Shown here: piece by piece, positions 37,651 to 64,000 of the stretch
How the letters are laid out: the number at the start of each line of letters is the position of its first letter
Position numbering within the stretch: position 1 is the stretch's first letter
Program-made: the position numbers and the translations under genes
Assembly (NCBI RefSeq): GCF_042477335.2
Contig: NC_091255.1
Span: 17,648,501-17,712,500 of the forward strand
DNA length: 64,000 nucleotides
Reading direction: 5' to 3'
DNA from: Ovis canadensis
Taxonomy: Eukaryota; Chordata; Mammalia; Artiodactyla; Bovidae
The notes under the pieces: model-generated
Seen by the model: only the letters and a program-made list of their open reading frames with translations
Told to the model about the DNA's origin: nothing
Databases searched by the model: none

Positions 37651-37796
37651 TCCTACCAGCGAGAGCGTGATTGGGTTTCCTACCGGCGAGTGATTGGGTT
37701 TCCTAAAGGCCAGAGCGTGATTGGGTCTCCTACCTGCGAGTGATCGAGTTTCCTAACAGCAAGTGATCAGGTTTCCTGCCAGCGAGTGATTGGGTT
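37651..37796 (-). promoter_or_regulatory. Tandem CCAAT-box array upstream of SUPT4H1
   Basis: Six tandem units of 27, 23, 27, 23, 23 and 23 bp (starting 37,651, 37,678, 37,701, 37,728, 37,751 and 37,774), each beginning TCCT. Units 1, 2, 3 and 6 contain GTGATTGGGT, so on the minus (SUPT4H1) strand each gives an ACCCAATCAC CCAAT box. Units 4 and 5 have lost the CCAAT core (GATCGAG, GATCAGG). NF-Y binding is inferred. Confidence 0.8.
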
Positions 37797-37924
37797 TCCC
37801 TTTGCGTCCACAGGAATGCTGGTTTGTGAGCCGATTTCCAAAAAATAAATGCGTATTGTTATTTCTAAGAACTCTTTATGTAAGTTTCCTCTTTCCGACT
37901 GATAATTTACGCCTCCAGTTCCTC

Positions 37925-40084
37925 TACTTCAGATCGTGTCCTTTTTATTTTGCACCCTATAGGAAGATTTACAAATGCCTTGCTGTCTGGTTCAAAACTG
38001 GCACCAGACAATCCCCACCTCTACCAAACCCTTCCCGAAGAAGCACGCTTTTTGTGAGAAGAGGATAAGCCCCTGCCGGCTCTATGGAATTCTCCATACC
38101 CACGTAGCACCAGCTCCCTTGAGCTTCGCGGTAGTCCCACGAGTAGACAGAGGACGTTCGTCTGTGTTTATCTAGACTGGAACTGTGGGATATAGATGGT
38201 TTCAGGCCCCGCTGTTGTATCTTCCCAACCAGGCCTCCTGAATTGAAACGGAGCTTCTTCAAGGCCGGTCTGTGCTTGGGGCCCGTCCCATGTTGTGTTC
38301 AGATGGGCACTGGGACTGGGGTTAGGACGTTCTTTATCACTGCATACTCTCTAGTTTGAAACACACTTCACCCTGTTTGTCCCAGGGGAGCTCTCCAACA
38401 ACTCTGAAATGGGCCCATTTCATGGGTGGAAAAATGAGGCAACAGTGTTTTGCAGGGTCACAAAGTCCGTGAAGCATTATAGAGTGTGAAGTAATAGTAC
38501 AAATGACACACACAACCACAAGGAGGATCCAGTCACACTTTCTCTCTCCCTGATCTCCCTAAATAATGCTTTTAGGGGCTTACCAGCCAGTTCTTCTTGC
38601 CGAGCCCACCATGCTACTCTGTCCTTTCATGAATTAGAGCCTAGCCTCTGATATTAGGAATGTTTTTGCCCATGTAGAAGATGAAGTTGTTACCCCGAGT
38701 GACAGTGACGACAGAAGAAAACCACGAGACCAGATCAAGTTTATGGATAAATATATTAGCAAATAAATACATTTCTCATCATAGTGCCTGATTCAAGCGT
38801 CTTTCTGCCTGTTCAGATATAAATACCCACGTGGGTGCCTAGGTGCTAGTTCCCCACTGACTCTGAGGGAAAAGAATCCCCAGGTGGGTGCTGTACCCAC
38901 TCTGTTCCCGCATTCACATTCCAAATGGGATAACGCCCAAGGGGGCCAGCGATGGTCCAGCTGCCCTAGGGCGAACGTCACCCCGAGGAGGCCCCTCAGC
39001 TCTTGCCCACTTTGGACCAGCTGCCCCAGGCCAGACTTCCTTCTCTGACCCGACTCCGCACTGTGTGTATCTGACCTGCGTGGCTTATACTGGGAAGCTG
39101 GGCCTCTGGGCCATCTAATCTCAAGGGCCCCAAACTGCTTCTCCTTTGTTCTCCTCTGTTCCCTCTCCCTGCTCCGAGAGGAAGTGCCCAGAGAAAAATT
39201 CCTTGTTCAGCTGTAATTCAGCCTTTTCTACCTTCATCCCTTCCTCCCTCTTCCTAAATAAAGTCCAGCAGAAATCCTCTTCTTCCATGTCCTTTGGGAT
39301 TTTCAGCTAAGCGATCTCCAAGGAAGAGTGAGCCCCTTCCCACTACCCCCACTACTCTCCCCCAGAGGGACTGGGGCTGCTGGAATGACAAGGGAGCCTG
39401 AAGATCAGAGGCTTCAACCCAGGTTCTTCAGGATGCTGCACCACCTCAGGGACTGCACACCCTGGCTTCTCCTCTGAATATAGAGGAGATGACAAGTATG
39501 GACAAGGAGGGAAAACTCCTTCTTGTGCACCAGGGCAGGCCCTGCCTGGTGAAGCTGCAAAGCCCATCATCTTTTTGCAAAGAAGGAAAACGGTAAGAAC
39601 CAGGGTTGCCGTTGCAGCAGCCTTACTGAGGGGAAGCCAAAGCTGGTGTGCAAGACTGTCTTCAGGAAGGAGGTGAGCAGGGTTCATTCATTCGGCTGAA
39701 CCCATTTGCTGGTATGAACATGAGGCCTGGGATGAAGAAGTGCTCAGGCTGGGGAAGGAGCACCACCTTTATCACACCTGTCTACCCATGCCTAGCTTCC
39801 TGCTCTTAGAAAAGCGCAGCCTGCAAGGGAGCCCACCCACACCAGTGGTAGCTGGTTGCCTGGCTGGACACAGATGGTTCTGCCAAGAAGGTCTGGAGCT
39901 GGGAGCAGGAGAGGACACCTGCCACCCACCATAACCACCCTCTGCCAGTGGCTCCAGGAATATGGCCCCCAAAACAGGGGGCTGTTTTCTGAAGTCCTTT
40001 CTTTTCTGAGGAGAAGGACTCTGTGCCAGGTAGGGCCCCAAGTCATCCAGCAAGCTCTCTTGGTTGGAGCCAGGACTGAATATC
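37925..40084 (-). other. RNF43: RNF43 3' UTR (inferred)
   Basis: From the TGA stop to just past the first AATAAA on the minus strand. The length, about 2.1 kb, is plausible for this gene. An AU-rich stretch (GTATTTATTTGCTAATATAT on the minus strand) lies around 38,745-38,775. The end position is inferred. Confidence 0.55.
37944..37949 (-). terminator. RNF43: Candidate poly(A) signal AATAAA, RNF43
   Basis: TTTATT on the plus strand, the only canonical hexamer noticed between the RNF43 stop and the SUPT4H1 promoter. It lies about 150 bp upstream of the CCAAT array. Confidence 0.5.
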
Positions 40085-56014
<15,930 letters not shown>

Positions 56015-56860
56015 CTGCAGAGAGAAGGCGAGAGACAGGTTAGGAGGCTCTAGGGAGCAGGAGGCGCAGCTGGGAGAGCCGGGCACTTCCTCACTGTTCT
56101 CACAGGGGCCTGGCAGGCCTCCTGGTGCCACAATAGAAGAGGCTTCCCATCAGATGGTCTCATAGCAAGCTAGGAGCCCCCGGGCCAAGGATGCATGGAG
56201 GTGGGGGCACACAGGAGTGAGGGCTGTCCAAAACGGGCACCTAAGTGAAGAGCCTGCCCTCAAGTCTTGCTTTTCCAAACTGGTCAGCTGCAAAGGGCTC
56301 TCCTGGCCCAGCCTCTCCCACCTCCTAATTCTGCTCCAAGACCCCAGGTGCAGAGCCTCTCTCAGTGCACTCAGAATCTTGCCTTCCTCCCTTGCTCTCC
56401 AAGGGCAGTGCTGAGCACTGCTGGTGCCTCCTGTCCCCACGGCAGCTGTTGCCATGGAGATGCCCATCATTCCTGCGGCTTGGGTTTTCTCACTGGATGC
56501 TGTCTTGTTCCCTTCAACATCCCCCTTTGCCTGTCCTGGGAGTAAGCAGGTTACTGATAGGGAGGAGAACTGTTTGGGGATAAGGTTTGGCTAAGAGTTG
56601 TCTCTTAGCCAAATTCCTAGGAGCACAATTCCTAGGAGCTCATCCTGTGCCCTGGAAGGGTGGATAGGAGGATGCAGCCTGCTCTGCCCACCTGTTCTGA
56701 GGGTATGGCAGGTCCAGCCAAGACCTGGGGCCTCCGGCCTGGCTGGTGCGGAGCAGTGACTCAGGGGAAACAGGCCAACAGGCCGAACAGAGACTGCAGG
56801 TCCCCGCGCCAAAGGGATGAGACTGCCCTTCTGCACACTCTCTTCTTCTTCAGGGTGACT

Positions 56861-57212
56861 TTTTTTTTTTTTTTGGCCACACCTCACGGCCTGCAGGGCT
56901 TTTCCGGTGGCTCAGCCGCCTGCAATGCAGGAGACGCAGGAGACACAGGTTCAATCCCTGGGTTGGGAAGATTCCCTGGAGGAGGGCAGGGCAACCCACT
57001 CCAGTAGTCTTGCCTGGAGAATCTCACGGACAGAGGAACCCCGCGGGCTACAGTCCATGGGGTCGCAAAGAGTCGGACACGACTGAAGCACTTGAGCACA
57101 CACACATGGCATGCTCGTTGGATCTTAGTTCCTCAGCCAGTGATTGAACCTGCTACCTCTGCCTTGGAAGCGTGCGTCTTAACCAAACTTCCCGGACTGG
57201 CAGGGAAGTCCC
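56861..57212 (-). mobile_element. CHR-type SINE interrupted by a Bov-tA copy
   Basis: The reverse CHR element starts with poly-T and TTGGCCACACC, breaks near 56,897, and resumes at about 57,110 with GGATCTTAGTTCCTCAGCC, ending GGCAGGGAAGTCCC. The interruption is the Bov-tA at 56,898-57,108. Confidence 0.88.
56898..57108 (+). mobile_element. Bov-tA SINE nested in a CHR SINE
   Basis: Head GGCTTTTCCGGTGGCTCAGC through GGGTTGGGAAGATTCCC to GTCGGACACGACTGAAGCAC. The opposite orientation and position show it inserted after the CHR copy. Confidence 0.9.
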
Positions 57213-58182
57213 TTCTTCAGGGTGATTCAGGGTGATTCTAATACCCACTCAAACCTAATTTTCTCAGAGTACTGTGAGAGCAAAGCATAATTCTCTGGGC
57301 CAGGGATTCCCACATGGTAGAAACCCACCGTATGTTGTCAAGAATGGGACTCCCTACTAGGGAGTTGCCCACGATTCCCTGGCTCCTGCTGCTGAAGTCT
57401 AAAGGACTTCCAGGAAGAACCAGAGAGGATTTGGTCACAGGAACCAGAGACAATTTTGAATTTATGAAGATGTTTATGAGCATAATGCCAATGCTGGATT
57501 TAAAAGCACAATCACTTTTTGAAAGCACTTTTGGGCTATTTCCTCAAACTGTGTCACTGCGGCCTCTTGAACATAGCAGGTTCTCAGTAAGTATGCACTA
57601 GCTCCCTTTGAATTATATTCCTGTGAATAAAAATCTCTGAGCAGGGGGTGTTGAGAGAGGAGTGAGTTCCATTCTTGCTGCTAGAAATTAAGGACTATCA
57701 GGCCAGTGGTGATCAAGATTTAGTGTGAGAGAAAGTTTCTATATCCCCCAGCCCCCAGAAATGGTGTGGGACATAAAGTTGGGGGCTGTGGTGAAGTTTT
57801 AGCCCCATCTCAACAAGCTCTCCTAATCTGTCCATCTGCTCATGCATCTCTTCATTTTATCAACACCAAAGGCCCTCCTGGTGCCAGGCACTTGTTCAAT
57901 GATGCAGGAGGAGTCAGCAATGAATACGGTAGGCTCTTTGCCTCAGAAAAGCTCAGAATACAAGAGTACTGTGCTCTAGTGATGCAGGTTCCTTCAAGGG
58001 CCCCCTGGAGGGCCTGGGGATGGGGACCTAAAATCCCACGGGGGAGGGCAGAGTGACTTGTGCTCCTTTGGGGACTTAAATGATGTGTGCTCATCCAGTG
58101 GAACCACAACAAGAGGGAGGGTGGCTTCGTGGCGGAGGAAGTAGCCTGTGCTGAGGGTTGGGAGGGACTGCAAACAAGAAAC

Positions 58183-58270
58183 CATGGACTGAGGAGCCTG
58201 GCAGGCTGCAGTCCACGGGGTCGCGAAGGGTTGGACACGACTGAAGCGACTGAGCAAGCACGCAGGGCAT
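58183..58270 (+). mobile_element. Bov-A SINE 3' fragment
   Basis: CCATGGACTGAGGAGCCTGG to CACGACTGAAGCGACTGAGC. Confidence 0.85.
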
Positions 58271-58774
58271 GCAGGTAGGATCTTACCTACTACGTAGGTG
58301 GCACGTATAGTCCAACTTTCTCAAGATAACTCCAAGATGCTTCTCCCTGACCAGAGGGTCAAGGGGGGCAGGAGAAAGTCACTTTGGGGAGGAGCAGTCT
58401 TTGGAGAAGGATTTGCGAAAATGTAACCACCACACTGCCCCCAGGTCTTCTTGCAGGGGTGGGAACCAACATGCCCTCGCCTACAGTGCTCAACAGAAGG
58501 TGCTGAGATGGAGCCGAAATGTGGTGCAAGGTCACCAGACTTCCCTGGTCCTGAACTAACAGCTACAGAAGGAGGAGATGGAGGGAATCAACCGTTAGTA
58601 AATGCTGTTGGCTTGCCAGAGCCTGCAGATGTTATCTCACTACCAGGTAGGTGTGCTCACCCCCACTTAGAGGAAGAAGCTTGAGGCGCAGAGAAATCAA
58701 GGTCACACAAGATTAGAACCCAGCTCTGCCTGACTCCACTCTCTGGAGTCCCGTAACTCCAAATGAGACACGTA

Positions 58775-59048
58775 GTTGGGACTTCTGGCTGGTCCAGGCA
58801 TTAAGAATCCAGGGGACACGGCTTCTATCCCTAGTCCTGGAAGATTCTACATGCCACAGGGCAACTCAGCCCATGCGCCACAACTCCTGAGTCTGTGCTC
58901 TGCAACAAGAGAAGCCACAGCAATGAGAAGCCGGCGCACCAGAAGGCTACTACAGAGTAGGCCTGCTTGCCGCAACTAGGGAACGCCGGCCCGCAGCAAT
59001 GAAGACCCAGCAGAGCCGTAAACAAAGTAAAAAAAAGAAAAAAAGGAA
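58775..59048 (+). mobile_element. CHR-type SINE
   Basis: GGGACTTCTGGCTGGTCC head, GCAACAAGAGAAGCCACAGC body and an A/G-rich tail. Confidence 0.9.
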
Positions 59049-59164
59049 ACATATGGTGACTCTGCCATTGTCCATCCAATGATGAGGATGACGATGAGCG
59101 TTCACATGTACTGAGCAAGCACGGTGGACCAGTGTCCTAACCACTTGTGTGTATTCTTTTTATC

Positions 59165-59310
59165 CTGCTGCTGCTGCTGCTGCTGCTGCTAAGTCGCTTC
59201 AGTTGTGTCCGACTCTCCGCGACCCCATGGACTACAGCCCACCAGGCTCCTCCACCCATGGGATTTTCCAGGCAAGAGTACTGGAGTGGGGTGCCATTGC
59301 CTTCTCCGTT
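59165..59310 (-). mobile_element. Bov-A SINE with (CTG)n start, reverse
   Basis: (CTG)8 followed by CTAAGTCGCTTCAGTTGTGT, CGACCCCATGGACTACAGCC and TGGAGTGGGGTGCCATTGCC. Confidence 0.9.
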
Positions 59311-59969
59311 TTATCCTCCTAACAACCCTAAAATCATCTCCATTTTAAAAATGAGGAAACGGAAGCACAGCACAGTTAAGGAACATGCCCAGGATTACAC
59401 AGCTGAGAGCAGACCATTAGAGAGATAGAAAGAAGTAAGATGAAGTTAAAAACAAAAAGAAGAATCTTCGTTTGACTTTGAAAACATGGTACCTTCCCCT
59501 AATTCATAACCAAGAAAATCTGCCTTCCTAATTATACATTCCTAAAGCATACGACCGAAACACAAGTCCTTGAAATACTGGTGGTGACTTCCAGGAATAT
59601 TCCAGGCTCTCTTTTAGTGAAGAGTGCTCCATGGTGTCCCAGGGTGACCCCAGCCAAACCGTTGACTTTGATTTCCACATGAGGTGGTTAATTACGTAAG
59701 AGTGCAGCCCAGACCTCTCTTTAAGTTCCAGACCCTCATGAGGGGCCTGGACATTTCTGCCTGAAGAACCTTAAATGAGACACCTCAAACTCAGCATTTC
59801 ACCATTAAACTAATAATTTTATGCCTCAAAACTACCCCTCCAGTGTTCCCTATTTGAGGGACTGGAACCACCATCCACCTATTACTCAAGTTAGATGACT
59901 TCCTAGTCTCCTCTGAGCTCCTTCATCTCCCACCACCTCCAACACCCGATCAGCAAATTCTTTTCTTAA

Positions 59970-60145
59970 TACTGACTTATTTGGCTGTGTCTGGACTTAG
60001 CTGCAGTGCATTGTCTCTTCACTGGGGCACACGGGCTCCAGAGCTGCTCTGAGGCATGAGGATCTTAGTTCCCGGACCAGGGACTGAAGCTGTGCCCTGC
60101 ATTGCAAGGCAGATTCTTAACCTCTGGACCACCAAGGAAGTCCCC
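59970..60145 (-). mobile_element. CHR-type SINE, reverse
   Basis: TTATTTGGCTGTGTCTGGAC, CCGGACCAGGGACTGAAGC and CTGGACCACCAAGGAAGTCC. Confidence 0.87.
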
Positions 60146-60337
60146 AATCATCGAATTCCAGCAATTCTATCTCCTAAACATTTCTATTCTTTGTCCTCTT
60201 TCTGCCATTCCCATACTAACTCTAACACAAGCCACCATCCAATTCACTGAAATAACCACTTAACTGCGGTCAACGCACCCCGCTCAGTTCCCTACACTGA
60301 AGCCAAAGTGGTCTAATGTGGGCATCTCTCTTCCTCT

Positions 60338-60650
60338 CTGGGCTTCCCTGACACCTCAGTTGGTAAAGAACCCACCTGCAATGCAGAAGACCCTGGTTTG
60401 ATTCCTGGATCAGGAAGATTCGCTGGAGAAGGATAGGCTACCCACTCCGGTATTCTTGTGCTTCGTTTGTGGCTGGTAAAGAATCTGCCTGCAATGCGGG
60501 AGACCTGGGTTCAATCCCTGGGTTGGGAAGATCCCCTGGAGAAGGGAAAGGCTATCCACTCCAGTATTCTTGCCTGGAGAATACCATGGACTGTATAGCC
60601 CATGGGGTTGCAAAGAGTCAGACATGACTGAGCGACTTTCACTTTCACTC
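60338..60650 (+). mobile_element. Bov-tA SINE with duplicated tRNA head
   Basis: Two heads in tandem: GGCTTCCCTGACACCTCAGT with AACCCACCTGCAATGCAGAA, then GGCTGGTAAAGAATCTGCCT with GGGTTCAATCCCTGGG. One A unit follows, ending CTGAGCGACTTTCACTTTC. Confidence 0.85.
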
Positions 60651-60897
60651 ACTCTTTCTCTCTAGGAGCTAAAAAGGCTCCTCACAGCTCTTAGAATAAA
60701 GTCTGCACTTTTAAACACAGCTTAAAAGGCTCTGCCCACTCCAGCTAGCCTTCATGCCTCCTCATAGCTTACCACCCCTCCAACACCTCTCCCTATTGGC
60801 AGCCCATGCTCCAGAAAGAACTTGTTTCATGTCTTCAAAACCTTTGGTGTTGCTGCTTTGTCAAGGTAGGTTGGAGACCCTTCTCAGGGCCCTTGTG

Positions 60898-60990
60898 TGT
60901 GTGCTAAGTCACTTCAGTGGTGTCCAACTCTTTGCGATCCTACGGACTGCAGCCTGCTAGGCTCCTCTGTCCATAGGCCCCTAAGAGTAC
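60898..60990 (-). mobile_element. Bov-A SINE fragment, reverse
   Basis: GCTAAGTCACTTCAGTGGTG, then GACTGCAGCCTGCTAGGCTC. It lies next to a Bov-tA copy in the other orientation. Confidence 0.82.
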
Positions 60991-61017
60991 TGTAATTCCC
61001 CAGGCCTAGACTTACCC

Positions 61018-61195
61018 TGGCCTGCCAACGCAGGAGACGTGGGTTCTATCCCAGGGTGGGGATGATCCCTTGCAGGAGAGCATGGCAACCCACTCCAGTA
61101 TTCTTGTCTGGAGAATCCCATGGACAGAGGAGCTTGGCGGGCTACAGTCCATGGGGTCACAGAGAGTCAGACACGACTGAGTAACTAAGCACACA
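61018..61195 (+). mobile_element. Bov-tA SINE
   Basis: GGCCTGCCAACGCAGGAGAC through GGCAACCCACTCCAGTATTC to CACGACTGAGTAACTAAGC. Confidence 0.88.
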
Positions 61196-61314
61196 CACAG
61201 AGACTTACCCCAGGGTATTTTAGTTACCTACTTACTTCCCTCCCTCCCTCCTGCAGCCTGTGACAGACCTCCATTGCCCCTCCAGTGCCTGCTACATAGG
61301 TTTTATTTATTTCT

Positions 61315-61475
61315 TTTCAAAAAGTATTTATTTGGCTGCGCCGGGTCTTAGTTTCGGCATTCAGGATCTTTTGATTATGGCATGTGGGATCTAGTTCCCT
61401 GACCAGGGATCAAACCCAGGTCCCCTGTATTGGGAGTTCAGAGTCTTAGCCACTGGACCAGCAGGGAAGTCCCTG
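61315..61475 (-). mobile_element. CHR-type SINE, reverse
   Basis: TATTTGGCTGCGCCGGGTCT, GATCAAACCCAGGTCCCC and CAGCAGGGAAGTCCC. Confidence 0.88.
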
Positions 61476-61529
61476 CTTCATAGGTTTTAAAATTAAATAT
61501 TAACGCATGTAAGAATTAAAGATTTTAAA

Positions 61530-61580
61530 TTTTAAAAAATAAAAAACTAAAAATAAATAAATAAATAAATAAATAAAATT
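61530..61580. repeat. (AAAT)n simple repeat
   Basis: AATAAATAAATAAATAAATA within a longer A/T-rich stretch. Confidence 0.9.
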
Positions 61581-62245
61581 AAATATTGAATGCCTACAAC
61601 CAGATAACTGACAGTTACTTATGAAGACAGCACGATGTACCAAAATCCTGATAATTATGGCTTTGGGAGAGGAATTAGAGAGGAGATGGAGAAGAGATTT
61701 TGGTGTTTTGCTCTGAGTACTTCAATCATAGGACAATGTGCAAAAGATATTAATTAGAGTTTTATTTTGTGTTGTTGTGGAAGAATAAAAAAGAATGAGA
61801 GCTATTTATATACTGTTCCTATCTTTCCCCTCCTCTCAGTCCAATAAGAGAGCCTTGTGTTTTATTTCCTTGCCTTGGGGGACATTTACCAAAAGCAAAA
61901 GTTGCTAAAGGTCTCTTGTCCTGACTTTGGAGAAAGACTGAAGTCACTGAGAACAAGGGAGTGTCCTGAGGGCAGAAAGGAGTCTGTCTGCGGAGCTGGG
62001 TTGGGGTAGCGGGCGGTCGGAGTCCCCAGAATCTGGAGGATGGGGAGGGGCCTGGAGAGTGCCACGTGGTGGAAATCTACAGCCTATGCCTGAGAAGGAG
62101 GGACCCCCGAGGCTGGACCCTGGCAGAGATGCTGTGCCCACCTGGACTCCAAGGGAACACTGCGCTCGGACAGTGGTCACATTGGTGGCGACCGGCGTGG
62201 ACAGGTAAAAAGTATTAGTTATCTCAGTTTTGGCTGCTCCGTGAG

Positions 62246-62420
62246 GGGGATGCTCAGTCGCTTCAGTCGTGTCCGACTCTTTGCGACTACATGGACTGAG
62301 CCCCCCAAGCTCCTCTGTCCATGGGATTTTCCAGGCAAGGATGCTGGGGAGGGTTGACATACCCATCTCCAGGGGATCTTCCCAACCCAGGGATTGAACC
62401 TGGGTCTCCTGCAAAGTGGG
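62246..62420 (-). mobile_element. Bov-tA SINE, 5'-truncated, reverse
   Basis: GCTCAGTCGCTTCAGTCGTG through CCAGGCAAGGATGCTGGGGA to ATTGAACCTGGGTCTCCTGC. Confidence 0.88.
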
Positions 62421-63349
62421 ATAGGACCTTTAGGTCAGGAATTCCATTTGAGAAAAATAAAGGACCATGGTATTTCTTGCAGAGTCATATCTGCAGCATG
62501 AAAATCACGCTGACTGTGCTTATGTATGGAGTCTTTTACAATGAGAGTTTCTCAAGTACACATTCTCAGTTTAAAAACAAAAGCCAAGAAAAGGTCATTC
62601 AACTCCCTAGCAAGGCAGGGTTGGTCTTACACCCGGAGTGTAACACCAGGGCTGTTTTTACCCCCTCCTCCAGGGAATTTTCAGCTGGGAAGAGGGTGCC
62701 TGAGAAGAAAGCAGATCTAACTGCATCCACCAACTTAATGTCTCCTAAAAATGCAGATGTAAACACAGTTTCCACATTGCCCCCCCGCCCCGTCTTGTCA
62801 GTGACATCAGGAGAGGACCAAGAGAAACGGGCTTGCAGGACCTGGGGACGGTGTGGCTGGGGAGGGCTCCTAGAAACCAAGCCAGCTTAAAGTCTACTTG
62901 CATCTTGCTGAAAGGCCAGGAGACCCAATGCCCAATTCTAGACACTGCTACAAGGAGAGGAGCAAATTACAAGGACTTCTTCCACAGGGTCCAGGCCACT
63001 CTGGCTGAGGACTCAACTCTGCACACACACTTTAAGCACCGAGGTAAGGGCGTAGGTCTTTGCTGGTGTGCGCTGTATTTCCTGCTCTGGTCTGTATATT
63101 TCTGTCCTCCTCCTTCACCTTATCTGGTCTGGTTTATCCATTCTCTTCCCAGCCTTTAGGTTCATTTTCTGACTCCATCATTTAGCTGTGTGACCTGGGA
63201 CACGTTGTCTCTTAGCTTTCTTAAACTTCCCATTCTTCACGTTCAGAATGGAATAAAAACTGCCTCCTGATTATCATGAAGTCTGGAGACAATGGCTCTA
63301 AGTGCCTAGCATGGAGCCTCCCGACACTCACTAAGTGCTCATTACTATT

Positions 63350-63515
63350 TTTAAAAAATATTTATGTGTATGTATTTATTTATTTGGCTGCACCACGTCT
63401 TATTTGCAGCCTGTGGGATCTACAGTTGAAGTATACGAACTCTTAATTGTGGCATGCGGGGTTTAGTTCCCCTGCATTGCAACTACCAAGTCTTAGCCCC
63501 TAGATCATCAGGCTT
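63350..63515 (-). mobile_element. CHR-type SINE, diverged, reverse
   Basis: TTATTTGGCTGCACCACGTC, GTGGCATGCGGGGTTTAGTT and CATCAGGCTTGTCCC. Confidence 0.75.
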
Positions 63516-64000
63516 GTCCCAATAAGTGCTCATTAAATGGTTGTTATTTTTATTGACACCGTTGCATCTGTACTAGTAAAATGCCTTCTTATTCTCGGAA
63601 GGGACAAAGCCCGTCCTGACAGCTTCTCCCTTGCCGGTCATCACAGCAGCTCTGAATGCCAGTGTTCCCCTCAGCCTGGTCTGGGACAGCTCGTTATCCA
63701 CGGTCACTTCCCTCCTGGGCTCAGCCCTCCAACCCCACTGAACAAGCTCTTCCAGTTCTCAGCCCGCCTCCTTCCCATGTGATCTCATTACCTCCTCACA
63801 AAGGGCATTCCAGGGCTCAAGTGAGCCCCGAACTTGACGCGGGTCTTATTTAATCCACGGCATCTCCTCTCGGGGTGTGTGCTGCTGTCTCCTGTTCCCC
63901 AGCCGCCCTCGTCCCCGCCCAGCTCAGCCGCAATCATCTCTTATTCTCTGAGTCCACTCACAGACCTTCACCCAGGCCTTGGACGGGTAACTTTACTGCC

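Larger units (their letters stand above)
56015..64000 (-). other. RNF43: RNF43 intron 2, no exon seen
   Basis: Searched on the minus strand for the first coding exon (expected to end GKLMQ) and not found. The interval holds at least eleven SINE copies or fragments, L2-like pieces and AT-rich tracts, with ordinary unique sequence between. The exon lies to the right of the window. Confidence 0.8.

Noticed and set aside
56015-64000. The RNF43 signal-peptide exon
   Set aside because: No sequence for the expected NLTLEGVFAG or GKLMQ segment was seen; the intron continues past the right edge.

Overview
The window is nuclear DNA from a ruminant (cattle, sheep, goat or a close relative; the sequence alone does not separate them). 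It carries many Bov-tA/Bov-A SINEs, CHR-type tRNA-derived SINEs and a BovB (RTE) LINE fragment, a combination typical of ruminants. It also contains spliced exons of three vertebrate genes in an order that matches, from memory, human 17q22: TSPOAP1, MIR142, SUPT4H1, RNF43. All are on the minus strand, so transcription runs from high to low coordinates. Exon boundaries were set by hand from GT/AG sites and checked by exon length, reading frame and recalled human protein sequence.

Layout. 1-14,364: the 5' half of TSPOAP1 (RIMBP1), 16 coding exons from the ATG at 14,362-14,364 into the first SH3 domain. The rest of the gene lies beyond the left edge. 14.4-17.8 kb: TSPOAP1 upstream region, with G-rich and TG-rich tracts. 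17,830-17,916: the miR-142 hairpin inside a CpG-rich stretch, with PU.1-like and NF-E2/MARE-like sites just upstream. 18.1-31.6 kb: no coding gene recognised. This stretch holds a 660-bp compound CA/TA microsatellite, an 8-copy 42-48 bp minisatellite and several SINEs. 31.66-37.2 kb: complete SUPT4H1 (117 aa, 5 coding exons), with a 3' UTR carrying a perfect 17-bp-stem hairpin. 37.2-37.8 kb: CpG-rich SUPT4H1 promoter and an upstream tandem array containing CCAAT boxes. About 37.9-56.0 kb: RNF43 from the 3' UTR to coding exon 3 (699 codons plus stop). 56-64 kb: RNF43 intron 2, rich in SINEs; the exon with the signal peptide is outside the window.

The genes are unrelated in function. TSPOAP1 is a presynaptic RIM/Ca2+-channel scaffold, miR-142 is a haematopoietic microRNA, SUPT4H1 is the zinc-finger subunit of the DSIF elongation factor, and RNF43 is a transmembrane E3 ligase that removes Frizzled receptors. 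They are neighbours by conserved synteny and not by operon logic. No new system was found. The points most worth a second look are a SINE whose target-site duplication copied a TSPOAP1 splice acceptor, the SUPT4H1 3' UTR hairpin, the CCAAT array, two intragenic CpG islands that may be alternative or antisense promoters, and the shortened G-run at the site of the human RNF43 G659 frameshift hotspot.
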